NCBI GenBank assembly: GCA_902492045.1
Contig: CABUKB010000018.1
Span: 1 to 21,910 of the forward strand
Length of the DNA stretch: 21,910 bases
Direction of reading: 5' to 3'
Source: an uncultured Oscillospiraceae bacterium
GTDB taxonomy: Bacteria; Bacillota; Clostridia; Oscillospirales; Acutalibacteraceae
Shown: positions 1 to 8,053 of the stretch, one piece after another
Layout of the letters: each line of letters begins with the position of its first letter
Position numbering within the stretch: position 1 is the stretch's first letter
Position numbers and translations under genes: made by a program
Notes under the pieces: generated by a model
What the model saw: only the letters and a program-made list of their open reading frames with translations
Databases searched by the model: none
What the model was told of the DNA's origin: nothing

Positions 1-16
1 TTGTGTTATCGTATTC

Positions 17-102
17 ATAGCGGATAGGGTGGCACCTGCCTTTCGGTTTTGTCTTGGCAACTCAACCTTAACACAGGCCATCCCTATTCGCTATCTTTTT
101 TT
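17..102 (+). terminator. Long structured stem-loop ending in T7; terminator of an upstream unit or 3' end of a small RNA
   Basis: Bases 17-33 pair with 77-94 in a stem of about 17 bp (one G-U pair, one bulge) and are followed by CTTTTTTT at 95-102. This is the form of a rho-independent terminator on the + strand. The loop is unusually long (about 43 nt) and holds a second small stem, TGCC 37-40 with GGCA 56-59. Bases 2-8 could also pair with 69-75. The upstream gene lies outside the window, so what is terminated cannot be seen. I could not match it to a known RNA family. Confidence 0.6.
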
Positions 103-168
103 ATTCCTTATCTGTCACACATCATTGTATCACATACACCCTTTTTCATGGGAATTGCGAATTTGGAC

Positions 169-197
169 TTGAATTTCCATCGAATGTAGGGTAGAAT
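169..197 (+). promoter_or_regulatory. Sigma-A type promoter of efp
   Basis: TTGAAT at 169-174 and TAGAAT at 192-197 are separated by exactly 17 bp, about 34 bp upstream of the efp start codon. It is the only good promoter between the upstream terminator and efp. Confidence 0.65.
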
Positions 198-230
198 AAG
201 GAACAGTTAGGATAATGGAGGAATATTACA

Positions 231-788
231 ATGGTTTCAGCAGGCGATTTCCGCAACGGCGTGACTTTTGAAATGGACGGCAATGTCTATCAGATCATTG
301 AGTTCCAGCACGTGAAGCCGGGAAAAGGCGCCGCCTTTGTGCGCGCCAAGATCCGCAACGTGATCGCGGGGACGGTGGTTGAACGTACTTTCAATCCGAA
401 CGAAAAATTCCCGACCGCCTTTGTCGAGCGCAAGGATATGGAATATTCCTACTCCGACGGTGACTTGTTCTATTTTATGGATCAAGAGACCTATGAACTG
501 CTCCCCATCGGCCGGGACGTGCTTTCCGACAACTTCAAGTTTGTCAAGGAAAACATGATCTGCAAAGTCATGTCGTATAAGGGCAAGGTTTTTGGTGTCG
601 AGCCTCCGAATTTCGTCGAACTCCAGGTGACGAAAACCGATCCCGGATTCAAGGGCGACACCGCCACCAACGCCACCAAGCCCGCTACCCTGGAAACCGG
701 GGCCGAGGTTCGGGTTCCCCTTTTCATAGATGAAGGGGAGATGATCCGGGTGGATACCCGTACCGGCGAATACATGGAGCGCGCATAA
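231..788 (+). CDS. efp: Elongation factor P
   Basis: This 185-aa cytosolic translation factor binds ribosomes stalled at polyproline stretches, between the P and E sites, and stimulates peptide bond formation. The length is normal for EF-P, and the three beta-barrel domains are complete: KOW-like N-terminal domain about 1-63, central OB domain about 67-127, C-terminal OB domain about 130-185. The domain I loop reads HVKPGKGAAF, with Lys32 at the tip, the position modified post-translationally in many bacteria. The start ATG follows GGAGG with good spacing. The gene has its own promoter at 169-197. About 100 bp downstream is a zinc-ribbon protein on the same strand, probably co-transcribed, because no terminator is visible between them. 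Identification is secure. Confidence 0.98.
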   Translation: MVSAGDFRNGVTFEMDGNVYQIIEFQHVKPGKGAAFVRAKIRNVIAGTVVERTFNPNEKFPTAFVERKDMEYSYSDGDLFYFMDQETYELLPIGRDVLSDNFKFVKENMICKVMSYKGKVFGVEPPNFVELQVTKTDPGFKGDTATNATKPATLETGAEVRVPLFIDEGEMIRVDTRTGEYMERA

Positions 789-810
789 TCCCGCCGTTAT
801 TAGGCAACCT

Positions 811-874
811 ATCCGGGGCACGGCCGAAAGCCGTTTCCGGATTTCACCTGTCCGGCCGTTTGACCGGCTGAAAT
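811..874 (+). repeat. Two tandem hairpins between efp and the zinc-ribbon gene
   Basis: The first hairpin (811-842) pairs ATCCGG with CCGGAT at its base and ACGGC with GCCGT around a CGAAA loop. The second (841-874) pairs ATTTCA with TGAAAT and has CCGG/CCGG inside. Neither has a T-run, so they do not look like terminators. The second ends just before the AAGGAGG ribosome site of the next gene, so it could influence translation or protect a processed mRNA end. That role is inference. Confidence 0.4.
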
Positions 875-891
875 GTAAGGAGGGACCGTAT

Positions 892-1329
892 ATGACTGTC
901 ACGGAAAAGGTCGCATATCTCAAAGGGCTGATCGAGGGATTCGAAGTCGATGAAAATACCAAAGAAGGAAAGCTGCTCAAGGCGATGATGGATGTGCTGT
1001 CGGATTTGGCCGTGAGCGTGGAGGATCTGGAGGATTCGATTGCGGATCTGGCGGACCAGGTGGATGCCATTGACGAAGATCTCGACGCCCTGGAGGGCGA
1101 GGTCTATGGCGATGAGGACGAGGGCTGCGGTTGCGGGGACTGTGAAGACGAGTTTTATGATATTTGCTGCCCCAACTGCAACGAAGAGTTCTGTGTCGAT
1201 GAGGAAACCTTGATGGAGGGCGGTATCGAGTGTCCCAACTGCGGCGAGCATCTCGAGTTCGATGTCGATGGCATCGGTGAGGACGATGAATGCGGCTGTG
1301 ACTGTTGCCGAGATGAAGAAGACAAATAG
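892..1329 (+). CDS. CD1247-type acidic coiled-coil / zinc-ribbon protein
   Basis: This is a 145-aa very acidic cytosolic protein. Residues about 1-65 are helical with a heptad-like pattern rich in Asp/Glu (predicted coiled coil). The C-terminal half carries many cysteines: a CGCGDC cluster, then CPNC and CPNC pairs about 28 residues apart that form a typical zinc ribbon, and a final CGCDCC cluster. This matches conserved Clostridia proteins named after C. difficile CD1247, whose function I do not know. The ATG follows a strong AAGGAGG. It lies directly downstream of efp, and a terminator closes the unit at 1369-1399. The paired CPNC motifs support metal binding. A role with the ribosome or EF-P is only suggested by position. 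Confidence 0.85.
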   Translation: MTVTEKVAYLKGLIEGFEVDENTKEGKLLKAMMDVLSDLAVSVEDLEDSIADLADQVDAIDEDLDALEGEVYGDEDEGCGCGDCEDEFYDICCPNCNEEFCVDEETLMEGGIECPNCGEHLEFDVDGIGEDDECGCDCCRDEEDK

Positions 1330-1368
1330 GGTTTTGCCAATAAACGGAACTGTACCGATTATGAAAGA

Positions 1369-1399
1369 GGGGCTTCATCCAGGAGATGAAGCCCCTTTT
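1369..1399 (+). terminator. Rho-independent terminator after the efp unit
   Basis: GGGGCTTCATC (1369-1379) pairs perfectly with GATGAAGCCCC (1385-1395), with a 5-nt loop and a TTTT run after it. Confidence 0.9.
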
Positions 1400-1534
1400 G
1401 GCGGACCACCGGCGTGCGGTGAACAAATCAGGCAGTTTCAAGACACTCGTGATGCATAAACAGAAGGAAAAGCGGAGAAATAGAAGGTAAATCATGAAAT
1501 ATTGCAAGTATGACAATGCGGTATTTCATTTTTC

Positions 1535-1563
1535 TTGACAACAGACAGAGAGTGCGTTATACT
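1535..1563 (+). promoter_or_regulatory. Strong sigma-A promoter of the carA-carB/dapF-dapL operon
   Basis: A perfect TTGACA (1535-1540) and TATACT (1558-1563) are separated by 17 bp. Transcription should start near 1570, giving a leader of about 86 nt before carA. From 1400 to 1534 I see no gene or other clear element. Confidence 0.85.
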
Positions 1564-1579
1564 GGATACCGACGAACAA

Positions 1580-1626
1580 GGGCGTTCATCAACGGGGAGG
1601 TACCGCCCGTGGATGGGCGTTTTTTT
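1580..1626 (+). promoter_or_regulatory. Attenuator-like leader of carA: terminator with competing antiterminator
   Basis: A compact terminator pairs CGCCC (1604-1608) with GGGCG (1615-1619) and is followed by seven T residues (1620-1626). It lies inside the leader, between promoter and gene. An alternative hairpin pairs ATCAACGGG (1588-1596) with CCCGTGGAT (1606-1614), eight pairs with one mismatch, and cannot form together with the terminator. GGGCG at 1580-1584 is a third partner that could bind CGCCC. This is the design of a transcription attenuator. The core GGAGGTACCGCC resembles neither a full PyrR binding loop nor a complete T-box, so the effector is unknown; UMP/PyrR or arginine control are the obvious possibilities. 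Confidence 0.55.
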
Positions 1627-1655
1627 CCGGCAATTTCCGCGAAAGGGTGCTGCGT

Positions 1656-2738
1656 ATGGACGATCGGGTTTATTTGATCCTGCAAAACGGATCAGTATTT
1701 GAGGGCAAACGGTTTGGCGCTGTGGCCGATACGGTGGGGGAATTGGTGTTTACGACGGCGATGACAGGCTATATCGAGACCCTTACCGACCCCAGCTATT
1801 GCGGTCAGATCGTGGTGCAGACGTTTCCATTGATTGGCAATGTGGGGGTTATTCCTGCGGATTTTGAAAGCGAAGAACCGGCGCTTCGCGGTTATATAGT
1901 CCGGGACTGGTGTCAGGCCCCCTCGAATTTTCGCTGTGCGGGGGAGCTTGACACCTTTTTAAAAGAAAAAAAGGTCGTCGGCTTGTACGGCATTGATACA
2001 CGGGCCCTGACCCGTCTGGTGAGGGAAGCGGGTGTGATGAACGCCGTGATCGCCGGATCGCCCGTTTTGACGCCGGAACAAAAAACGGCGCTTGATACGT
2101 ACCGGGTGGAGAATGCTGTTGCGTCGGTCAGCCGGCCGGGAATCACGGTGACAGAGCCGGAGAAGCCGCCGCGTTATCGGGTGGCGCTGTGGGATTTCGG
2201 CGCTAAGGGAAATATCGGCCGGGAGTTGCTCCGGCGGGGCTGTGCGGTCACGCGGGTGCCCTTTGATGCTACGGCGGAAGAGATTACGGCTTTGAATCCC
2301 GATGGGGTGATGCTTTCAAACGGTCCGGGCGATCCGGCGGAAAATGAGGGAATCATCGAACAAATCCGTCTCCTGCTGGAACGGAATATCCCCCTTTTCG
2401 GCATCTGCCTGGGACATCAGCTGCTGGCCCTGGCCCAGGGAGCCAAAACCCAAAAACTCAAATACGGGCATCGGGGCGCCAATCAACCGGTTCTGGACCG
2501 GCGTACCGGCCGGGTTTACATCAGCAGCCAGAATCACGGTTACGCTGTGCTGCCGGAATCGCTGTGTCAAGACGCTGAGATGCGGTATGTCAACGGTAAC
2601 GACGGCACCTGTGAGGGGATTTGGTATGGAAGGCATCCGGCGTTTTCCGTTCAGTTTCATCCCGAGGCGGCCGGTGGTCCCCGGGACACGGGGTTTCTGT
2701 TCGACTGGTTTCTCGATTTGATGAAGGAGGCGAAATGA
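1656..2738 (+). CDS. carA: Carbamoyl-phosphate synthase small (glutaminase) subunit
   Basis: The protein hydrolyses glutamine and passes ammonia through a tunnel to CarB, for carbamoyl phosphate used in pyrimidine and arginine synthesis. It has 360 aa, normal for CarA. The N-terminal CPSase_sm domain spans about 1-140 (with the MTGY-ETLTDPSY-GQ signature), and the class I glutamine amidotransferase domain about 175-355. The catalytic triad is visible as Cys251 in GICLGHQ, and His335 and Glu337 in HPEAAGG. I chose ATG 1656 over the in-frame GTG at 1647 because GAAAGGG ends 8 nt before the ATG but abuts the GTG. The stop is one base before the carB start, whose AAGGAGG lies in the last carA codons, so the two are translationally coupled. 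Confidence 0.97.
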   Translation: MDDRVYLILQNGSVFEGKRFGAVADTVGELVFTTAMTGYIETLTDPSYCGQIVVQTFPLIGNVGVIPADFESEEPALRGYIVRDWCQAPSNFRCAGELDTFLKEKKVVGLYGIDTRALTRLVREAGVMNAVIAGSPVLTPEQKTALDTYRVENAVASVSRPGITVTEPEKPPRYRVALWDFGAKGNIGRELLRRGCAVTRVPFDATAEEITALNPDGVMLSNGPGDPAENEGIIEQIRLLLERNIPLFGICLGHQLLALAQGAKTQKLKYGHRGANQPVLDRRTGRVYISSQNHGYAVLPESLCQDAEMRYVNGNDGTCEGIWYGRHPAFSVQFHPEAAGGPRDTGFLFDWFLDLMKEAK

Positions 2739-2739
2739 C

Positions 2740-5700
2740 ATGCCGAGGAATCCGGATATTCGAAAAGTCCTAGTCATCGGTTCGGGGCCTATCGTCATTG
2801 GGCAAGCGGCGGAATTCGACTATGCCGGAGCCCAGGCCTGCCGCGCTCTGCGGGAAGAGGGCCTGGAGGTGGTGCTGGTCAATTCCAATCCGGCCACGAT
2901 CATGACCGACAGCGCCATGGCCGACGGGATCTACATCGAGCCGCTGACGCCGGAAACGATTAAACGGATCATTATGAAAGAAAGGCCGGACAGTCTGCTG
3001 TCCACTCTGGGGGGACAGACCGGCTTAACCCTGTCCATGCAGTTGGCCAAGGACGGATTTCTCAAAGAGTACGGTGTCCGTCTCCTGGGGGCGAACCCGG
3101 ACACCATCGACAAGGCGGAGGACCGGCAGCTTTTTAAGAATACGATGGAACAGATCGGCCAGCCGGTGATTCCATCCCGGGTGGTGACGGATCTGCAGGC
3201 TGCCCTGAATTTTGCGGGGGAGATCGGCTATCCCGTCATTGTCCGCCCCGCCTTTACACTGGGGGGAAGCGGCGGCGGTATTGCCGAAGATGAAGAAGCA
3301 CTCAGGGAGATCGCGGGCAATGGCCTCCGAATGTCGCCGATTCATCAAATATTGGTTGAAAAATGCATATCGGGATGGAAAGAAATCGAGTTTGAGGTGA
3401 TGCGGGACCGGAAGGGAAACGTTATCACCGTCTGTTCGATGGAAAACTTCGACCCGGTGGGGGTCCACACCGGCGATTCCATCGTTATTGCGCCCGCCGT
3501 CACCCTGGCCGATAGAGAATACCAGATGCTCCGCACCGCGGCGCTTGACATCATCTCCGCCTTGGGCGTGGAGGGGGGATGCAACTGTCAGTTTGCTCTG
3601 GAGCCGAACAGCTTTGAATACGCCGTTATCGAGGTCAATCCGCGTGTATCCCGTTCCTCTGCACTGGCTTCCAAGGCCACCGGCTATCCCATCGCCAAGG
3701 TCGCCACGAAAATCGCCATCGGTTATACTCTCGATGAGATCCCCAATGCCGTCACGGGGACGACTTCGGCCTGTTTTGAACCGGCCCTTGATTATGTAGT
3801 GGTCAAGCTGCCCAAATGGCCGTTTGACAAGTTTGTTTATGCCAAGCGGACGCTCGGGACCCAGATGAAGGCGACGGGTGAGGTCATGGCAATCGGCCGG
3901 ACCTTTGAAGAGGCTTTGATGAAAGCGGTGAGGGGCGCCGAGATCTCTCACCTCAGCCTGGACACCCCGGAACTGAAGGATCTGCCGGAGGAGGAGATCC
4001 GCCGGCGGATCGGGGTGTGCGACGACCGGCGTCTGTTTGTGGTATATGAGGCCCTGCGGCGCGGAATTTCGCCGGAGGAGATCCATGCCGTCACCAAAAT
4101 TGACAACTGGTTTTTGTATAAGCTCCTCCATCTGACAGAACTGGAAAACCGTCTTATGGAGAAGCCACTGACCGGGTCGCTTTACCTGGAGGCCAAACAG
4201 TCCGGTTATCCGGATTCGGTGATTGCCGCTCTGTCCGGCGGTCCCCTGCCGGAACACCGCTATCCCAGCTACAAAATGGTGGATACCTGTGCGGGAGAAT
4301 TTGCCGCCGAAACCCCCTATTTTTATGCCACCTACGATGAGGAAAACGAGGCGGCGGAGTTCATACGAGAGCATGGCGGGAAAAAGCCGACCGTTGTTGT
4401 GTTTGGCTCCGGCCCCATCCGGATCGGCCAGGGCATCGAATTTGACTATGCCTCCGTTCACTGCGTTTGGGCTCTTAAAGAGGCCGGGTATGAGGTTGTC
4501 ATTGTCAACAACAATCCCGAAACGGTATCCACCGATTTTGATACCGCCGACCGGCTGTATTTTGAACCGCTGACTCCGGAAGATGCCCTGGGGGTAATCC
4601 ACACCGAGCAGCCGGTGGGGGTGGTAGTGGCGTTCGGCGGACAAACCGCCATCAAATTGACCTCCGCTCTGTCGAAAGCCGGGGTGCGGATCCTCGGGAC
4701 CCCGGCGGATAGCATTGATGCGGCCGAGGACCGGGAGCGGTTTGACGAGCTTCTGGAAAGCCTGCATATCAAGAGGCCGGCGGGATTCACGGTTATGACC
4801 ACCGAAGAGGCCCTGGAGGTAGCGGACCGCATCGGGTATCCGGTGCTACTCCGCCCCTCCTATGTGCTGGGCGGGCAAAATATGATTATTGCCTTTAACG
4901 AGGCGGATGTGCGGGAGTATATGGCGATTATCCTGGCGCAGGGGATTGAAAATCCGATCCTCATTGATAAGTATCTCATGGGTAAGGAACTGGAGATCGA
5001 CGCCATCTGCGATGGGGAGGAGATTTTAATCCCCGGTATTATGGAGCATATCGAACGCACAGGCGTACACTCAGGGGATTCCATCGCCGTGTATCCGGCG
5101 TGGAACCTGCTGGACGAATTGGTGGAAACCATCGTGGACTGTTCCAAGAGACTGGCGGTGGCCTTGAAGACCAGGGGTCTTGTCAATATACAGTACCTGA
5201 TCTACGATGAAGAACTCTACGTCATCGAGGTCAATCCGCGCTCTTCCCGCACCGTCCCCTATATCAGCAAGGTAACCGGGGTGCCGATGGTGGATTTGGC
5301 CACCCGCTGTATGCTGGGAGAGAAACTCGCGGACATGGGATACGGCACCGGGCTTTATCCGCCACCCCCTTATGTAGCGGTCAAGGTGCCGGTGTTCTCC
5401 TTTGAAAAGCTGACGAACGTGGACACTCATCTCGGACCTGAAATGAAATCCACCGGCGAGGTGCTGGGGATTGCGGATACCCTGGATGAGGCGCTGTACA
5501 AGGGGCTGCTGGCTGCCGGATACCGGCTGGAGCGGGAAGGCGGGGTATTTTTAACCGTCCGGGACAGCGACAAGGTCGAGATTGTGGACGTGGCCAAGAA
5601 GTTTCGGGACCTGGGATTCACCCTTTACGCCACCGCCGGTACCGCCAAGGTGATCCGGGATGGAGGCATGGAGGTCGTGGAAGTGGCCAAGGTCCATGAG

Positions 5701-6780
5701 TCCGACCGGAATCCTCTCGCTCTGCTGGAGAGCGGGCGGGTCCATTACGTTGTCTCCACCTCTTCAAAGGGCCGGATTCCCACCATGGATGACGTCAAAA
5801 TCCGGCGTAAAGCGGTGGAACGCAGCATTCCCTGCCTGACTTCTCTCGACACGGCCAACGCTGTGGCCGACAGCCTGCGCAGCCGATACTCGGTCTACAG
5901 CACCGAGCTGGTCAACATCAACCGCCTGCGCAAAGAACGGCGGCGCCATCCGTTTGCCAAGATGGAGGGCTGTGGCAATGACTATATCTATTTTGACTGT
6001 ATGCACCTGGAAATCGAGAATCCGGAGGGGCTCAGCGTCCGTCTGTCCGACCGGCACCAAGGCATCGGCGGGGACGGCGTGGTGTTGATTTTGCCCTCCC
6101 AGACGGCGGATGCCCGGATGCGGATGTTCAACCTGGACGGAAGCGAGGGGAAGATGTGCGGCAACGCCATTCGCTGCGTGGGTAAGTATTTATACGATCA
6201 TGGAATCGTCCGGAAACGAGAGATGAGCATCGAGACCCTATCCGGGATCAAAACTCTCCGGCTCCATAAAATCAACGGGGAAGTCCGGCAGGCCACGGTG
6301 GATATGGGTCCGGCGGAATTGAGGCCCCCGCTCATTCCGGTGAAGCTCGGCGGTGACCGCGTGGTGGGACGGACGGTTTCGGTGGCGGGGGGCGAATATG
6401 CCATCACCTGTGTGTCGATGGGCAACCCCCATTGCGTGCTATTCGGCGGAAACCCGGATGCCTTGGATCTCGAAAGGATCGGCCCGATGTTTGAAAACGA
6501 TCCACTATTTCCCGAACGGGTGAATACCGAATTTATTCAGGTGATTGACCGTCATACCCTGAAAATGCGGGTGTGGGAGCGGGGAAGCGGAGAAACCTGG
6601 GCCTGCGGCACCGGCGCCTGTGCCGCGGCGGTGGCGGCCGTGGAAAACGGATTCTGCGACAAAGACACCGAAATTACCGTCAAGCTGCGGGGCGGCGATC
6701 TGGTGATCCGGTATACCGACCGGGCGGTGTATCTGATCGGAGGCGCGCGCACGGTGTTCGAGGGCGACGTGGAAATATAA
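2740..6780 (+). CDS. carB-dapF: Fusion: carbamoyl-phosphate synthase large subunit + diaminopimelate epimerase
   Basis: One uninterrupted 1346-aa frame. Residues 1 to about 1066 are a complete CarB: two tandem pre-ATP-grasp/ATP-grasp halves (GSGPIVIGQ near 14 and GSGPIRIGQ near 555), an oligomerisation region between them, and a C-terminal MGS-like allosteric domain (about 930-1060). Residues about 1071-1346 are a complete DapF, which converts LL-DAP to meso-DAP; both catalytic cysteines are present, Cys1140 in the CGNAIR motif and Cys1289 in ACGTGA. The join is only a short basic stretch (LRKERRRHPFAK) leading into the DapF first strand and MEGCGND. I see no ribosome site near the only internal ATG there (5962), which would remove the first DapF strand. 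Upstream carA and downstream dapL fit both halves. Expected product: one cytosolic polypeptide. A restart or processing cannot be excluded. Confidence 0.95.
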   Translation: MPRNPDIRKVLVIGSGPIVIGQAAEFDYAGAQACRALREEGLEVVLVNSNPATIMTDSAMADGIYIEPLTPETIKRIIMKERPDSLLSTLGGQTGLTLSMQLAKDGFLKEYGVRLLGANPDTIDKAEDRQLFKNTMEQIGQPVIPSRVVTDLQAALNFAGEIGYPVIVRPAFTLGGSGGGIAEDEEALREIAGNGLRMSPIHQILVEKCISGWKEIEFEVMRDRKGNVITVCSMENFDPVGVHTGDSIVIAPAVTLADREYQMLRTAALDIISALGVEGGCNCQFALEPNSFEYAVIEVNPRVSRSSALASKATGYPIAKVATKIAIGYTLDEIPNAVTGTTSACFEPALDYVVVKLPKWPFDKFVYAKRTLGTQMKATGEVMAIGRTFEEALMKAVRGAEISHLSLDTPELKDLPEEEIRRRIGVCDDRRLFVVYEALRRGISPEEIHAVTKIDNWFLYKLLHLTELENRLMEKPLTGSLYLEAKQSGYPDSVIAALSGGPLPEHRYPSYKMVDTCAGEFAAETPYFYATYDEENEAAEFIREHGGKKPTVVVFGSGPIRIGQGIEFDYASVHCVWALKEAGYEVVIVNNNPETVSTDFDTADRLYFEPLTPEDALGVIHTEQPVGVVVAFGGQTAIKLTSALSKAGVRILGTPADSIDAAEDRERFDELLESLHIKRPAGFTVMTTEEALEVADRIGYPVLLRPSYVLGGQNMIIAFNEADVREYMAIILAQGIENPILIDKYLMGKELEIDAICDGEEILIPGIMEHIERTGVHSGDSIAVYPAWNLLDELVETIVDCSKRLAVALKTRGLVNIQYLIYDEELYVIEVNPRSSRTVPYISKVTGVPMVDLATRCMLGEKLADMGYGTGLYPPPPYVAVKVPVFSFEKLTNVDTHLGPEMKSTGEVLGIADTLDEALYKGLLAAGYRLEREGGVFLTVRDSDKVEIVDVAKKFRDLGFTLYATAGTAKVIRDGGMEVVEVAKVHESDRNPLALLESGRVHYVVSTSSKGRIPTMDDVKIRRKAVERSIPCLTSLDTANAVADSLRSRYSVYSTELVNINRLRKERRRHPFAKMEGCGNDYIYFDCMHLEIENPEGLSVRLSDRHQGIGGDGVVLILPSQTADARMRMFNLDGSEGKMCGNAIRCVGKYLYDHGIVRKREMSIETLSGIKTLRLHKINGEVRQATVDMGPAELRPPLIPVKLGGDRVVGRTVSVAGGEYAITCVSMGNPHCVLFGGNPDALDLERIGPMFENDPLFPERVNTEFIQVIDRHTLKMRVWERGSGETWACGTGACAAAVAAVENGFCDKDTEITVKLRGGDLVIRYTDRAVYLIGGARTVFEGDVEI

Positions 6781-6794
6781 AGGAGGCAAACGGC

Positions 6795-7985
6795 ATGCAT
6801 ATCAACCGTCATTACGAAGAGCTTCAGGACAGCTATCTTTTTTCCGATATTGCCCGGCGGGTGGCTGAATATCAGCAGACCAATCCACAGGCCGATGTAA
6901 TTCGGCTGGGGATCGGAGATGTAACCCGGCCTCTTTGCCCGGCGGTGGTCGAAGCCTTGTCCGCCGCAGTACGCGAAATGGGGGAGAAGGCGACTTTCCG
7001 GGGTTACGGCCCGGAACAGGGATACGATTTTCTTCGGCAGGCCATCCAGGCGTATTACGGGGAAAGAGGAATCGCGCTCGACCTGCAGGAAGTTTTCGTC
7101 AGCGATGGGGCGAAAAGCGATCTTGGCAATATTTTGGATTTATTTGAGAAGGATAATACCGTTTTGGTGCCTGATCCGGTCTATCCGGTGTACGTGGATA
7201 CCAACATCATGGCCGGCCGGCCGGTGCAGTATTTAAATGCTTCCCGGGAAAACGGCTTTTTGCCGATGCCGGATGAAACGGTACAGGCGGATCTGATCTA
7301 TCTTTGTTCTCCGAACAATCCCACCGGGGCGGTGTACTCTCGGGATCAATTAAAGGCTTGGGTGGATTATGCTCTGGAACAGCAGGCGGTGATCCTGTTT
7401 GATGCCGCCTATGAGGCGTTTATTCAGGATGACACACTGCCTCGGAGTATTTATGAGATTCCAGGCGCCGATCGCTGCGCCATCGAATTTTGTTCCTTGT
7501 CCAAAACCGCCGGCTTTACCGGAACCCGGTGCGGCTGGACGGTTGTGCCTCATGCGATGGAAATAAACGGTATCCGTCTCAACCACATGTGGCTGCGCCG
7601 TCAGACCACCAAGTTCAACGGAGTGCCGTACATTGTGCAGCGCGGTGCCGCGGCGGTGTTCACTCCGGAAGGGCGGCGTCAGACCGCAGAGGGAATCGCC
7701 TATTACCGGGAGAACGCCCGTTTGATCGCCCAGACGCTGAACAGGCTGGGTATTTGGTATACCGGCGGGGTGAATTCTCCGTATATCTGGCTTGCCTGCC
7801 CTGATGGATTGGATTCCTGGACCTTTTTTGATCGGCTCCTGCATCGGGCGCAGGTGGTGGGAACTCCCGGAGCGGGGTTTGGCCGTAACGGGGAAGGGTA
7901 TTTCCGATTGACCGCCTTTGGGGACCGGGACCGTACGGAAGAGGCGGTGGAACGGATCCGGAGACTTTCGTTGTCAGATCGGTAG
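6795..7985 (+). CDS. dapL: LL-diaminopimelate aminotransferase
   Basis: This PLP enzyme converts tetrahydrodipicolinate and glutamate directly to LL-DAP, bypassing the acylated DapD/C/E steps. It has 396 aa, normal for DapL. Family features include the N-terminal YLFSDIARRV segment, GIGDVTRPL, SPNNPTGA, and the PLP-binding Lys237 in SLSKTAGFTGTR. The start is ATG 6795, 8 nt after AGGAGG; the frame upstream is open but only shadows the DapF part. It lies 14 bp after the carB-dapF stop and is surely in the same operon. Its product LL-DAP is the substrate of the fused DapF domain. A weak nested hairpin follows around 8011-8039, without a good T-run. Confidence 0.96.
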   Translation: MHINRHYEELQDSYLFSDIARRVAEYQQTNPQADVIRLGIGDVTRPLCPAVVEALSAAVREMGEKATFRGYGPEQGYDFLRQAIQAYYGERGIALDLQEVFVSDGAKSDLGNILDLFEKDNTVLVPDPVYPVYVDTNIMAGRPVQYLNASRENGFLPMPDETVQADLIYLCSPNNPTGAVYSRDQLKAWVDYALEQQAVILFDAAYEAFIQDDTLPRSIYEIPGADRCAIEFCSLSKTAGFTGTRCGWTVVPHAMEINGIRLNHMWLRRQTTKFNGVPYIVQRGAAAVFTPEGRRQTAEGIAYYRENARLIAQTLNRLGIWYTGGVNSPYIWLACPDGLDSWTFFDRLLHRAQVVGTPGAGFGRNGEGYFRLTAFGDRDRTEEAVERIRRLSLSDR

Positions 7986-8053
7986 GGGATCTGGATCGGT
8001 CTGAGAGGGGATGCCATTTTGGATGTGCATCTGTGGCTTGTCCGAATTTTTGC

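Noticed and set aside
17..102. 6S RNA or another named RNA at the window start
   Set aside because: The element is only about 80 nt, and I cannot find the conserved features of 6S, SRP or RNase P RNA.
237..1070. A 277-codon minus-strand frame across efp and the next gene
   Set aside because: It spans two convincing plus-strand genes with good starts; the sequence looks like a codon-shadow.
1591..1608. A full T-box upstream of carA, from GGAGGTACCGCC
   Set aside because: The promoter leaves only about 86 nt of leader, with no stem I or specifier, and the TGG of the T-box core is absent.
3025..4767. A 580-codon open frame on the minus strand inside carB
   Set aside because: It is antisense to a highly conserved gene, its product is low-complexity His/Gly/Arg-rich without any recognisable family, and such shadows are common in GC-rich DNA.
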